Origin: Mesostigma viride
Lineage: Eukaryota > Streptophyta > Mesostigmatophyceae > Mesostigmatales > Mesostigmataceae
Length of the DNA: 63,500 nucleotides
Assembly (NCBI GenBank): GCA_009746045.1
Contig: RPFO01000065.1
Coordinates: forward strand, 865,711 to 929,210
Direction of reading: 5' to 3'
Shown one piece after another: positions 26,938 through 37,139 of this stretch. A model generated the notes under the pieces. The model made no database searches, had not been told where the DNA came from, and worked only from the letters and a program-made list of their open reading frames with translations. A program made the translations under genes and the position numbers. Position 1 is the first letter of the stretch; each line of letters begins with the position of its first letter.

Positions 26938-27540
26938 GGACTTAACCGTGGGTTCAGTGGCCTCCTCGTCACCTGACGAGGGCGCTTACCACCCACGTAC
27001 TTGCCGCTGAAACACTCATACAACTGGTCCGTCATGGCTGCCCAGCCATGGACCTGTCGCATGTGGATGGTCACATTATCCATGGTGACCGGATCCAGCT
27101 GCAGCGACTTGAGAAAGTCGCCCATGGCCATCCGATCTGCGACGAAGAAGCCCTTGGCCATGGCGTCCTCCCTCAGCTTGACGAAGTCTTCAAAGGCGTG
27201 GACCACTAGCTGCCCCTTGATGGGCTTGTAGTCCAGGTATTCTTGCTTCAGGTGGGACCCATCTATGGTCCTCTTGTCACTCAGGAACGACCTGAGTCGC
27301 GTCATAAACGCCGCCCAGGTGTCCCCCGCCGCGTGTCGCTCCCGAACAAACTTGAACAGCCGCCTCGCCGACTGCCTTATGTAGGCACTAGACGCCAGGA
27401 TGCGAAGCTTGTCACCGGTGTATATCTCCGTGTACAAGTTCATGTCCTCTAACATCCTCTCAGCATCCCGGGGCTGCCAATTGTCCTTGATGGACTGAAA
27501 CTGGCCTAGCACCGCGTACCCCTCAGCACGGTCGGTCGCT
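26934..27540 (-). CDS. Copia gag, capsid part
   Basis: The open frame follows a TAA near 27540 and starts ATDRAEGYAVLGQFQS without an ATG. It holds a UBN2/retrotran-gag-like helical stretch: WQPRDAERMLEDMNLY, AAFMTRLRSFLSD, LDYKPIKGQLVVHAFEDF and FLKSLQLDPVTMDNV. It must be joined to upstream sequence by frameshift or splicing. The stop overlaps the nucleocapsid ATG. Confidence 0.7.
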
Positions 27541-28165
27541 TAGGCGCCGCTTGATCTGCGGCTGGCGCGTTCTGACCGCCCTGCGATCCTTGGCTCTGAT
27601 TATCTGGCACCAGCCTGGTCTCCCAGCGCCTGGCCGTCCCCGCGTCCATCGCGTCCACCGCGTCCATCGCGTCCATCTCGTCCATCCACCCAGCGCCGCG
27701 CCGCGCAAAGCCCATAAAGCCGCTTGTTGGTCAATAGCTCCCTCACTCCATGATGGCCTCTGTTCAGATCTGCTACAGCCAGCCAAGTGGCCAAGCAGCA
27801 ATTAAAGCAATATAAGCTACTGAACAAGAAAGGAAAGTGCCAAGTGTTACCACTCAGGCAAGACCACCACGGCTGGCCCCAGGCGCGTCCTGGTTCTCCT
27901 TGTCGCTGTCGCGTCGCTGTCGCTCACCACAATCAGCTCTGGCACCCTGCTACCCGCTGCGCCGTCGTCGACCCGCTGTCGGCCCGCGATGACAGAATCG
28001 TCACCGTTGGTATAGTAGACAGGTGACAACCCGTCGTTGGCACCCCGCGGATTGTATCTTGGCACCTCGTGGTCGCCAAGTGCCTCGTCGCCTAGCCCAG
28101 CGACGCCCCTGCTCCCACCTCAAGGTCACTATCGTACCCAAGAGGGGCAAACTCTTCCCAACGCG
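27523..28165 (-). pseudogene. Copia gag, broken middle part
   Basis: Between the N-terminal gag frame and the capsid frame, coding continues in short frames (28065-27847 with VPELIVVSDSDATATRRT, and 27801-27523). A GGACGCGAT.GGACGCGGT repeat lies at 27640-27680 (TRWTRWTR in one frame). No intact path connects the two ends, although the LTRs are young. Confidence 0.45.
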
Positions 28166-28771
28166 TCACACGAACGCGAAGGGGTTGGGGCAGTTCCTGA
28201 AAAGGAACCCTTGCTCGCTCCGGAAACCTGCCGACTCTTGTCGCGCGCTGTCCTCCGGTGATGGCTTCCGCTGTCGCCCCGACCTCTGCAAGCCGCCTGT
28301 AGTGCTCCGCTCCGCGTCGTTCACGCCTAACTGGCCCGCTGCAACACCCTCGTCGCCGATTACGCCTGCGAAAGTACGTGGTACACCCGCACCCGCTGCT
28401 GTCGGCACAAACTCGTGTCGCACTGCGCCAGCTGCCTCCGCAGCCTCTCCTCGCCTTGCCGCCAACTCCGCACGCACTCGCTCAGCTACTGCTGTAATCA
28501 CCGTCTGGATGCCGACCAAACCGTGAAGCTCCTGCTCGAGGTCGTCGATGCTCCGGTGCTCCGGAATGACGATGGTTTGGACGTGTCGCAGAATTCGCTC
28601 CCAATCTTCGACCTGGTCGTCGACGAATTGCACGAAGCTGCGATTAACAGGCGGACGATCTGCAAGCAATAAAGATAGATCTCGAACGACACGACGCAAT
28701 TCAGGCGAAATCGAACCCCCAGCAGACTGCCGAAACCGGAAATCCTGCTGCCGTTGTTCTTCCTGCACCAT
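28166..28771 (-). CDS. Copia gag, N-terminal part
   Basis: This is 201 codons from an ATG 94 bp inside the 5' LTR boundary, so it is the likely gag start (MVQEEQRQQDFRFR). The protein is rich in charged helices (RELRR-like, DLEQELHGLVGIQ, AVAERVRAELAARRGEAAEA), consistent with an oligomerising region. It ends at 28166. Confidence 0.65.
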   Translation of the reverse strand: MVQEEQRQQDFRFRQSAGGSISPELRRVVRDLSLLLADRPPVNRSFVQFVDDQVEDWERILRHVQTIVIPEHRSIDDLEQELHGLVGIQTVITAVAERVRAELAARRGEAAEAAGAVRHEFVPTAAGAGVPRTFAGVIGDEGVAAGQLGVNDAERSTTGGLQRSGRQRKPSPEDSARQESAGFRSEQGFLFRNCPNPFAFV

Positions 28772-28864
28772 TCACCACCGGACGAGCTCCTCGCGTCGTC
28801 AACGCTGCACACCGCAACCAGCAACGACCCTCCTGGCCGTTCCGCTGAGACTGGTTGTAATTTG

Positions 28865-29566
28865 AGTTAACGTTCTTAGCAAACGCAATGTGAAGGATAT
28901 GGTTGCAATGCAGCAATGTGTGAATATGGTTGGAAACGGAGCTTTGTTAAAATTGGATAATGTTACAGCGCTCACACACTTGAGGCTTGTACACGCGTTG
29001 CCAAGTCAAGGCACAACACGTGAGGCGGGCTCGCAAGAGATGCCCAAATGGCACTGGCCTATTGTTTATATACTTGTGCACTGTGCTTGCTAGTCCTGAG
29101 CAGCCTAGGAGGCCTGCTCAGTAATAACACTCCCGGTACAGTATTCACTACCTGTACAGCGCCCAGTTCCTATACAGTAGGTCTGCCATACAGGCACAGT
29201 GACCACAGAGCACAGTCCACAGTGACTATTGCATCTGCACCTAGAAGTCCAGGACTAAGCCTGCGGTACCAACAGACCACAGGTTAAGGTTCCTATTTCC
29301 TGCGTACGACGTATTAATCCAATACCGTCGTAGGTACAGCACCTAATTCCTGTCAGCCCAGGAATTACTGTCGACCCCATATTGCCAATATCGTCGGCAA
29401 ATATTCACTTCCGACTTAGAAGAACAGCCGGCTCGCGCTCGCGCGCGACCGGGAAGTCGGAACGCCATAACTTTCTTGATACTTGTCGGAATGAACTCGT
29501 TCCGGTGCCGCTGGAATCGCAGAGAAATGCCGAATCAGGATCACGCCAATGCGCTTGGCGTTAACT
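28865..29566 (-). repeat. 5' LTR of the Copia element
   Basis: At 702 bp this LTR carries the promoter in the element's own orientation. The sequence just inside it (CAAATTACAACCAGTCTCAG on the minus strand) does not begin with the common TGG primer-binding signature, so the priming tRNA is unclear. Confidence 0.95.
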
Positions 29567-29571
29567 GGATG

Positions 29572-30330
29572 GGTGGTAACTGCAGGGCCGGATGCTCGCA
29601 GGATGGGTGGTAATTGCATGAATCACTGAATTTTGCATTAATGCTTGCAGGGATGGATGGTGTTTGCATGCATGGATACGTGAGTGCTTGCATATGGGTG
29701 GATGGTGTTTGCATGCATGGATATATACGTGAATGCTTGCATGGATGGATGGTGTTTGCAAGCATGGATACGTGAATGCTTGCATGGATGGACGGTGTTT
29801 GCATGCATGAATGTGTGAATGCTTGCATGCATGGGTGGATGGTGTTTGCATGCATGGATACGTGAATGCTTGCATTGATGGGTGGTCTTTGCATGCATGC
29901 ATGGATACGTGAATGCTTGCATGGGTGGATGGTGTTTGAATGCATGGATACGTGATTATGCTTGCATGGGTGGATGGCACTGATTTCGTGCATGGATGCG
30001 TGAATGCTTGCATGGGTGGATGGTGTTTGCATGCATGGATACGTGAATGCTTGCATGGGTGGATGGTGTTTGCATGCATGGATACGTGAATGCTTGCACG
30101 GATGGGTGGTGTTTGCATGCATGGATACGTGAATGCTTGCATGGATGGATGGTGTTTGCATGCATGAATGTGTGAATGCTTGGGGTGGATGGTGTTTGCA
30201 TGCATGGATAGAATGCTTAATTGCGTGGATGGATGGTGTTTGCATGCATGGATGCTTGAAATTTATGCTTGCATGGATGGGTGGTGTTTGCATGCATGGA
30301 TACGCGAATGCATGCATGAACGCGACCTAG
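29572..30330 (+). repeat. About 40-bp minisatellite, right part
   Basis: About 18 copies of GGTGTTTGCATGCATGGATA followed by CGTGAATGCTTGCATGGATG. Units vary in the number of GGAT steps and in single bases. The long HASIHVSMHANTIHP-like frames on the minus strand are repeat artefacts. A Copia element split the array between 21535 and 29572. Confidence 0.95.
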
Positions 30331-32085
30331 GACAATGTAAGCACCTTTTAGGGATTAATATAGTGGTGAATATGGGCAGGCCCCCTGCCCCATGCGAGTC
30401 ATACATGTATTCAAGGAGACAACGATTCCAGTCCATGGCAGGATATATGAAGGATACCAACCCCAAGTCGGTGGGGGTATGCATGTGACCCAATTCAGGA
30501 CAAGTGTAATAACAGTGATTCGGGCGCCAGCAACCCTGTCACTCAAGGTTAGATTATAGATACTCATTCCATCTCCGCCTCCACATCATTGACGATATTA
30601 TATACACGACAACTATTAACGGTCGCATGGCGGTCATGCGACGCCTGATCAACGCGTAGCATCTGCGTGTCGTAATTTAATTTTTTGATATCAATGCACA
30701 GTCACCATTTTACCGCGCGCTGGCCTGCACTTGACCCTTGGATGACCAGTGTGTAATTACTCTACCCCTAATTATGGCTGGTTGCACCTTGCATGATAAT
30801 GTCCAGAAACCAGCCTAATAACAATCTAGTGTCCATACTGGGACCAAAGCACACGCATAAATAATAGGGAGTTACGTCAGGGTCATGTCATTAGTCATGT
30901 TGCAATGTCCTTAATGGGTGCTAAATACATCACTAATCTCAGGGGTGTGCACGGGTGCGATAAAAAAGACACTTACAATGCAGTGTTAAGTGATAATGCA
31001 ATATTGGACGTCTTCACAAACCAAGGCCCAAGTGCACACGTAGCAAGGGGGTGCAAGGGGCGGTGTTCACCCATGCATCCAGAACATGAGAAATGACCTC
31101 CATATGCATGCCTAGGATGAAAATATACAAACACTGCATCGAACTTCTTTTCTACGTCAGCAAGGCGCTGGGGCCTCCATAGATGTTGCATGGACTGCAC
31201 AACTGCACAGGCGTCCTTTACTAGCAAAGCCAAAAGGCTGACAAAAAACTGGCCATGATACCATCTTTCCTGAAGAATTTAGGCAAATTATAGAAACCAT
31301 CGTGCAACCATCTACAACTTATTAAGATGTTAAATCAATCGTCATTCTAGAGTATTAGGTACAGACGCAGCTAATCATGAACAAAACTGATGAAAATCTT
31401 ACGACGACGGTTGTACAAAACCATGCACAACCACAAACTAGTACACAGGAGTAGTAAGTTAGCGAACTTAACACCACAAACCTTCAACAACGTGTCCGAG
31501 ATTACTTACCGAATGATATAACGACTTTACCTTGTTGACGGTACCCGCAGGGACACTAAACTGCACCATGCCGAAACCGCAAAAAGAAGGCTAGCAGAAA
31601 GCTAGCAAGGTCATGACCGAAAGGCAATGATCTCATCACTGCGTCGAGATTTTCCTGGCCCTGAAGGCTGATGAAATACGCGAAATACATCATACGAAAA
31701 TTACTGGTTGCGAAAATTTCAATGATACAGAAGCTAATAACAAGTGCTACCTTCATCGTCACCAGCCGTACCCCCGTGATAATAAACGCGCGTAGACGCA
31801 GTAAAAACCAGCCCGAGATAATGTCGCCTCATTAGATGTTGCGCGACTGCGGCTGTAGCATTTTTATAACGTACCAATCATGCCTACAAATTTTGGAACG
31901 CCTCCATGCATCCATGCTCCTGCACCATGCAATCAGTTTAGTACGAGCTATAGCTATGAATGTCCGTGTCTCTGGCACTTGTGCACGCAAAACATACAGT
32001 AGCAAATCATGATCATCCGCCTGTGAGGCGGTGAAACGCATACAGTATAATCAGGCGGAGCCAATTTTTGGAAGAACCGTTAGGT
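30331..32085. other. Non-coding region
   Basis: This is 1.75 kb of AT-richer sequence without a coherent ORF. The A2 LINE insertion lies at its right edge. The origin of the sequence is not recognised. Confidence 0.4.
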
Positions 32086-32096
32086 TCGCAAGAATT

Positions 32097-33087
32097 AATT
32101 AATTAATTAATTAATTAAACTCGTGCTCCCGTTGGGGAGTCACGGAGCACCGAAGTGCTTTTAATCCCTGTGTGTGCACAACAGGAGAAAGGGCAGAGAC
32201 CCCAACTGAGTCTCCTTCATGCCAAAGGCATGCCACATCTGCATTTGGGCGCGCTAGCTAAAAGACATGCTAACGATCCGGCAAACTGTGGGTGCAATAA
32301 GACCCATGTGAGCATATCATAGCAAGGAGCGTGGGCAAGTTATCTGATCGAAGCCATGACGTAGCATGGCTGTACAAAGACTAAGCTAAGGCTGTGGCTG
32401 GTTGTGTACCGTGCGTGAGCGGTGCACGTGACTAGGTATGGTGGCACAGCTAGGCATGCAAACATTCTAAGCATGGCTGCCATGGCAACAGTGACTACCA
32501 ATGAAGTCAAGCTAGGGCTATTCTAGTCTAGCCCGCTGCCAGGGGGCGTCCACATCTTGTGGTTGATCATCAGGTCCCCGCCCCTCCAGTACACCTTGGG
32601 CTTCTGGGGGTCCTGCTTGTGGCGGAGGTATTCAGGCCACAGGTCACGCCGCTGTTGCTGCTGAGCGGGGGTCAGGTCGTCGTCCAGCGCCCAGGTGAGG
32701 TCGTGCAACCGCTTGCGACGACAGAGGAACCGCTGCTTGTCCTCACGGGAGGGGAAGGTGAGAAGGACTGCCGGGGGAGCCGCCTTGTCCCGTGAGTGGG
32801 GAAGGCGGTGGCACCCACGCAGTTCTACCTCACCTATCAGGCCCATGAGGGTAAGGAGCTGGTCCTTAAGCTCGTCGGCAAGGGAGGTTGACGTCTCACC
32901 TGGCTTCTGGGGGAAGCGACGCAGCACCACCCGGCAGTCGCGGCGGGCGCGGTCGGTGGCCTCCCGTTGATGAGCCAGCTGGCGAAGGTCTTCATGCTCC
33001 TGGAGCTTCGTAGCGATGGCGTCGGTGGTGGAGGCGGTCGCTGTCCGCAGCAGGTCCGCATAGGAGAGGGGCGGGAGGTCACCAGCA
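32097..33087 (-). mobile_element. ORF1-only LINE-like element, family A copy 2, 5'-truncated, with TSD
   Basis: The 11-bp repeat TCGCAAGAATT flanks it at 32086-32096 and 33088-33098. The 991-bp insert contains the 3' half of ORF1, a 426-bp 3' UTR, the hairpin (32122-32144) and an (AATT)6 tail. Homology to the 17.7-kb copy stops exactly at the TSD. 5' truncation plus a TSD indicates target-primed reverse transcription. Confidence 0.9.
32523..33087 (-). pseudogene. C-terminal half of L1 ORF1-like protein
   Basis: The reading frame is intact from the truncation to the stop at 32523. It shows CRVVLRRFPQKPGETSTSLA, GCHRLPHSRDKA, VLLTFPSREDKQRFL, LDDDLTPAQQQQRRDLWPEY and PKVYWRGGDLMINHKMWTPP. This is a RRM-like domain followed by the C-terminal domain of LINE ORF1 proteins. 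The N-terminal coiled coil is lost by truncation. Confidence 0.75.
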
Positions 33088-33098
33088 TCGCAAGAATT

Positions 33099-33939
33099 GG
33101 CGAAGCTTATACACTACCAACACGCGGTAACGCAACTAGTTACGCAACTAATAAAAAAAAAATTAAATGACGTATTTATATGAAGGAAGTGTAGGGCTAT
33201 CCAACGCCACCTTCCGTTGCGTAAAAGCTTATGTCTACAGAAAGATACGGGGTCAGGAAGAATCGCCATAGCCAGTTCCGCAAGTGGCACTCACCGATTT
33301 TGCGGTTCCGCAACGAGGGAGAAACGCAACAAACATGGGGTACCCTCGATGTAGGGGCCAATAATGAACTGACGCGTTGCGGTTAAAAAGGATGCGGCGG
33401 AAGTCAGAAGTCTGAAATTCGATCCTCAGTTATTTACGTCTGGCTTCCTCGTATTTACGAAAGGTGCGTAAGGGCTGCCACCGGTACGTACAGCCGCCAT
33501 GCCATATCGACGTGTTAAAATTTGGCATACACGCCAAAATTAAATTTGCCCGACAGGCTCATGAAATATAATGTGTTCGCTTGGACTGTTTATATGTACT
33601 GAAAGCATAGCATCATTGACGATGGCTTGTGCGAAATTCGCACATTATGTAAAGTATAAATCGTGGACGTGCATAACGTGTACCAAAAAATGTGGACGCG
33701 GTGTATGTCATTCATCGTGAACGTGTACCCTCGTCCGGCGCACGCATTACATACACGTGTACGTAAGACAGGACAACAGCTATCTATGTATGAACTATCT
33801 CCTTATCTTAGCTTCTAATTTAATTTATAGAAGTGGGGATAAACAGTGTGCAGCGCATGCCTTTCACGTACTTAAATACATGTCTACCCTTAGGCGCTCT
33901 TATCTGACACTTTTCCGCATAATATGATAACTGCCTGTA
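33099..33939. other. Non-coding region
   Basis: No coding feature is recognised. The sequence has an A-run near 33150 and TACGTAC-rich stretches near 33760. Confidence 0.4.
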
Positions 33940-34112
33940 CATGTAAGTGGGTGCACACGGGTGTACACTCCGGGTGTACACGGGTGTACACGCCGGGTGC
34001 ACTTCGGTCTACTGCCACACGCTAAGGCGCTTTTGTATGCACTGTATGTGGTGGCGTGATCCACAACGTCGTTGTGGGTCACGCTACACTTCGGCCCACC
34101 GCCACGCTTAAG
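33940..34112 (-). repeat. GTGTACAC/GTGGCGTGA palindromic module, copy 1
   Basis: This is the inverted copy of the module at 37140-37545 and 53225-53550. It has a CCCGGAGTGTACACCCGTGT cluster, CTTCGGTCTACTGCCACACG, then a near-palindrome GTGGCGTGATCCACAACGTC with its reverse arm. A LINE 3' hairpin abuts its right end at 34113. Confidence 0.85.
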
Positions 34113-34240
34113 GCTCCGTGACTCCGCGACGCGAGCACGAGTTTAATTATATAATTCATTAATGCATTCCAGCAGCAAATTAATTAATTAAATAAACTCG
34201 TGCTCGCGTCGCGGAGTCACGGAGCACGTGTCTATTAATT
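34111..34240. mobile_element. Two LINE 3' ends tail to tail
   Basis: A plus-strand hairpin (34117-34139) with TTTAATTATATAATTC tail faces a minus-strand hairpin (34199-34221) with an AATTAATTAAAT tail. Both carry the same variant stem/loop (CTCCGCGACGCGAG) not seen in the other copies, so one probably arose from the other. Confidence 0.65.
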
Positions 34241-34383
34241 AATTAATTAATGTGCACAAAATTAATTAATTAATTAACTAGCTTATTAATTAATTGGCGT
34301 GTCACGAGTTGAATACAAAATTTAAACTGATGAATTGGCGTCTCCGCATGTGCAGAGGACATGCATGGGGGTGCTAGTCCTCT

Positions 34384-35205
34384 TTAAGTGATTTGGAGAA
34401 AGATGATGGACATGGCCACGTGGGCCCATGGTCATGAATTTATTGATTAATTAATAGACACGTGACTGTGCAGGTCATAGAGGCCAACAAGCCCCATGCA
34501 GTGGGGAAGGAACGTGTTTTCAAACGAGGGCGGCATGCCAACCAAGACCCCTAGGGTCGCGACCATCACAAAGAGAACATAGAACTGTTTTGTAGATAGC
34601 TTTGACCGGTAGGATTGCGTGCACCCCTCCCTCCCTCCCTCCCTCCCTCCCTCCCTCCCTCCCTCCCTCCCTCCCTCCCTCCCTCCCTCCCTCCCTCCCT
34701 CCCTCCCTCCCTCCCTCCCTCCCTCCCTCCCTCCCTCCCTCCCTCCCTCCCTCCCTCCCTCCCTCCCTCCCTCCCTCCTCCCTCCCTCGACCCTCCCTCC
34801 CTCCCTCCCTCCCTCCCTCCCTCCCTCCCTCCCTCCCTCCCTCCATCCATCCACCCTAAACCCTCCCTCCCTCCCTCCCTCCTCCCCCTCCCTCCCCTCC
34901 CTCCTCCCTCCCTCCCTCCCTCCCCCTCCCCCTCCCTCCCTCCCTCCCTCCCTCCCTCCTCCCTCCCTCCCTCCCTCCCTCCCTCCCTCCCTCCCTCCTC
35001 CCTCCCTCCCTCCCTCCCTCCCTCCCTCCCTCCCTCCCTCCCTCCCTCCCTCCCTCCCTCCCTCCCTCCCTCCCTCCCTCCCTCCCTCCCTCCCTCCCTC
35101 CCTCCCTCCCTCCACCCTAAACCCTCCCTCCCTCCCTCCCTCCCTCCATCCATCCGGGTTAATGCTCCGTGATGTCCCAGTGGAAGCACGAGTTTAATTA
35201 TATAA
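34384..35205 (+). mobile_element. Family C LINE 3' end, copy with CCCT expansion
   Basis: It matches 140-360: GAGAAAGATGATGGAC, CAGGTCATAGAGGcCAAC, GGCATGC.A.CAAGACCCCTA and GACCGGTAGGATTGCGTG. A long (CCCT)n tract then takes the place of the CCAT tract, followed by GTTAATGCTCCGTGA, a decayed hairpin (35168-35190) and an AATT tail. A 44-bp insertion at about 34430-34474 duplicates GGTCAT. Confidence 0.75.
34624..35153 (+). repeat. (CCCT)n microsatellite, about 530 bp
   Basis: It consists mostly of CCCT units with scattered slips and three CCATCCATCC or CCACCCTAAACCC interruptions. Those CCAT remnants show that it arose from a CCAT tract. The GREGGREG and PSLPPSLP frames are artefacts. Confidence 0.97.
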
Positions 35206-35419
35206 TTAATTAATGTGGACATGTGTGTGCATGGGCAAAAGCTGGCTAACTCAATCAAAAGACGTGATAATAATTTAGTACTTAATAAGTTAATTAATAA
35301 GACATGTGCACCGTGTGTACAACAGGCATCAGTAATCACCGATAAGTAAACCAAGGCAACCACGATGTTAGATCATGGATCCAAGTCGACAAAGCTGCTG
35401 TCACGGTATCCTACATGTC
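35206..35419. other. Downstream flank of the kinase gene
   Basis: This short AT-rich stretch has no ORF. No TGTAA motif was found close to the kinase stop. Confidence 0.4.
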
Positions 35420-36601
35420 CTAACCCCTGACACGCGGGAGGGGCACCGTGTTCCGTGGTGTCCCTGGAGCGTTCTCTGGGCAAGGCCTGGAAACAAAAGG
35501 CCGAGCATTGCGAAACAACTCCTCCACTTCAGACATCGTGGGTACCGGGAAAGCAAGGGGGCCCAACCTTTTGGTGTGGTAATAGACATTGTGACACAAG
35601 TTAAATAGCCCTGAATCCACAGAATTCACGAAGAGAGCGCGGCCCTTATGCCGAAACAAGGATACCACCATTACAAGGAAGGAGTACACATCATGGTCTC
35701 GCTGCGCTGTCACCACCCCTCCTGTCATGCCGGGCTGGTCCACTGTTGCGGGATGCCACCGAGGCTGACGATCCTTACCAGCCTGATGCGTGAAAATCCG
35801 TTCCCCCCCTCTTGTCGCCAGGCCGAGATCTGCAATACGGATTATCGGATGTGCACTTCCTGGCGCCATGGTGCAGAGAAAATTATCGAGCTTGACGTCA
35901 TTGTGTATAATGTTAACGGCGTGCAAGCCAGCCAATGCCTTTGCACAGTCTGCAAGGACGCTGGGTGAGCAAACTTCGAAAACACGCTGATTTTCCGGGG
36001 CATCACGGGCAGCATGCAAGTCACCACTCATTCTCTCCATGACAATACCACCTACTTCACCGCACGTGGACCAGAGCCCTTCTACTGCAGGGCAGACCTG
36101 CGGGCCAGCTATAGACATGAAACCGGCCTCCTTGGCCACTGCCACAACGGCGGTTATAACAGCCTCCTGGTAGTTCACCAGCAGCGTGTCTCGTCGAAGG
36201 CTTGCCAGCTTTACCACTAGCGTAGCCTCGCCACCTGGTGCACTCGAGCTAGCAGGGATAGCGTATAACGTGCCATGAGCACCTTTTCCTATCCGGTCAC
36301 CTGACAATTTCACTGCGATGACATGCGTCAACTTGCTAGCGCTGTGAGAAACCTTTTGATCATAATTCGTCAGCCGCTGCAATGCAATGCTCCAATCTGA
36401 CGGTGCATTGGTTTGCAGCTCAACGTCCCTGCGAGCGTGCGAGTCCGCGGCGTTGAACACACGCGACACCCTATGCAAAGCGGTGCATGTACGCAGTCTG
36501 TAAGTCCGTGAATTAAAAGCCTGTCTCGCCCTTAATGCCGACAGGGTTCCCGGCGACAGGTCCTGTCTGTTGGTCGACATTTTTCTTTTGCAGCTGGCCA
36601 T
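35420..36601 (-). CDS. Protein kinase, intronless, 393 aa
   Basis: All main catalytic motifs are present: glycine loop GDRIGKGAHGTLYAI, ATP-binding lysine in ATLVVKLAS, a helix-C glutamate candidate in NYQEAVITAV, catalytic loop IIHNDVKLDNFLC (HND for HRD, with D, K and N kept), and IADLGLA in place of DFG. A YSFLVMVVSLF segment follows as expected of the C lobe. The N-terminal 90 residues are basic and unassigned. It phosphorylates an unknown substrate, probably on Ser/Thr given the VKLDN loop. The frame is complete and intronless, unlike the host genes here. It is divergent from the oxygenase gene at 37782, with repeated palindromes between them. Confidence 0.85.
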   Translation of the reverse strand: MASCKRKMSTNRQDLSPGTLSALRARQAFNSRTYRLRTCTALHRVSRVFNAADSHARRDVELQTNAPSDWSIALQRLTNYDQKVSHSASKLTHVIAVKLSGDRIGKGAHGTLYAIPASSSAPGGEATLVVKLASLRRDTLLVNYQEAVITAVVAVAKEAGFMSIAGPQVCPAVEGLWSTCGEVGGIVMERMSGDLHAARDAPENQRVFEVCSPSVLADCAKALAGLHAVNIIHNDVKLDNFLCTMAPGSAHPIIRIADLGLATRGGERIFTHQAGKDRQPRWHPATVDQPGMTGGVVTAQRDHDVYSFLVMVVSLFRHKGRALFVNSVDSGLFNLCHNVYYHTKRLGPLAFPVPTMSEVEELFRNARPFVSRPCPENAPGTPRNTVPLPRVRG

Positions 36602-36689
36602 TGTAGGTAGGTATGAATGATCTCGATGCTGTCAATTACGATGATACACGAGGTACTAGTCTATACCTAGGATCGAGAGCTTCTTCTTG

Positions 36690-37130
36690 TATGGCAATGC
36701 CGGCTGGGCGATGACGGTGACGGCCGTCACCGTCATCGCCCTCGACGGGCGTGATGAAAAGTACCTGGTTGATAGGCGGCAGCTATTCACAATATAGGCC
36801 GTTTTTTATTACTCCGAATAAAGAGTTAAGAGGTTGGCCCTCGGCAGGGCGATGACGGGGCGCTGACGGGGCGATGACGGGGCGATGACGGGGCGTTCAC
36901 GCGCGTGATGAATACAACCTGTTTGATAGGCAGCGGCTATTGGTAATATACTTTGTTGATTAAGAGAAGAGTTTAGATGTTGGCCCGTCGAGGGCGATGA
37001 CGGTGACGGCGTCACCGTCATCGCCCTCGACGGGCGTGATGAAAAGCCCATGTTTTATATGCGGTAGCTATTGGTAGTCCGTAGTATATAGGTCGTTGAC
37101 TATCACTCCGAATAAAGAGTTAACAGGTTA
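36690..37130. repeat. Three direct repeats with GGCGATGACGG palindromes
   Basis: Each unit of 140-150 bp combines a GGGCGATGACGG(TGACGG) block, GGGCGTGATGAA, GATAGGCGGCAGCTATT and ACTCCGAATAAAGAGTTAA. In the first and third units the GC block is a perfect or near-perfect palindrome: GGGCGATGACGGTGACGG followed by its reverse complement at 36706-36742 and about 36990-37024. The position between divergent genes suggests regulatory use. Confidence 0.85.
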
Positions 37131-37139
37131 AGTGTCGGC

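Larger units (their letters stand above)
21536..29566 (-). mobile_element. Copia-class LTR retrotransposon, about 8.0 kb
   Basis: Two LTRs (696 and 702 bp) begin AGTTAACG and end CGTTAACT, and GGATG repeats at 21531-21535 and 29567-29571 form a 5-bp target duplication. Coding order on the minus strand is gag (several frames), CCHC nucleocapsid, integrase, protease-like segment, reverse transcriptase, RNase H. A purine-rich tract precedes the 3' LTR. About ten differences between the LTRs by eye imply a recent insertion. RNase H and RT resemble Ty1/copia rather than gypsy. Confidence 0.92.

Noticed and set aside
29541-30317. HASIHVSMHANTIHP-type 258-aa protein on the minus strand
   Set aside because: It is a translation of the 40-bp minisatellite, whose unit is not under visible coding constraint.
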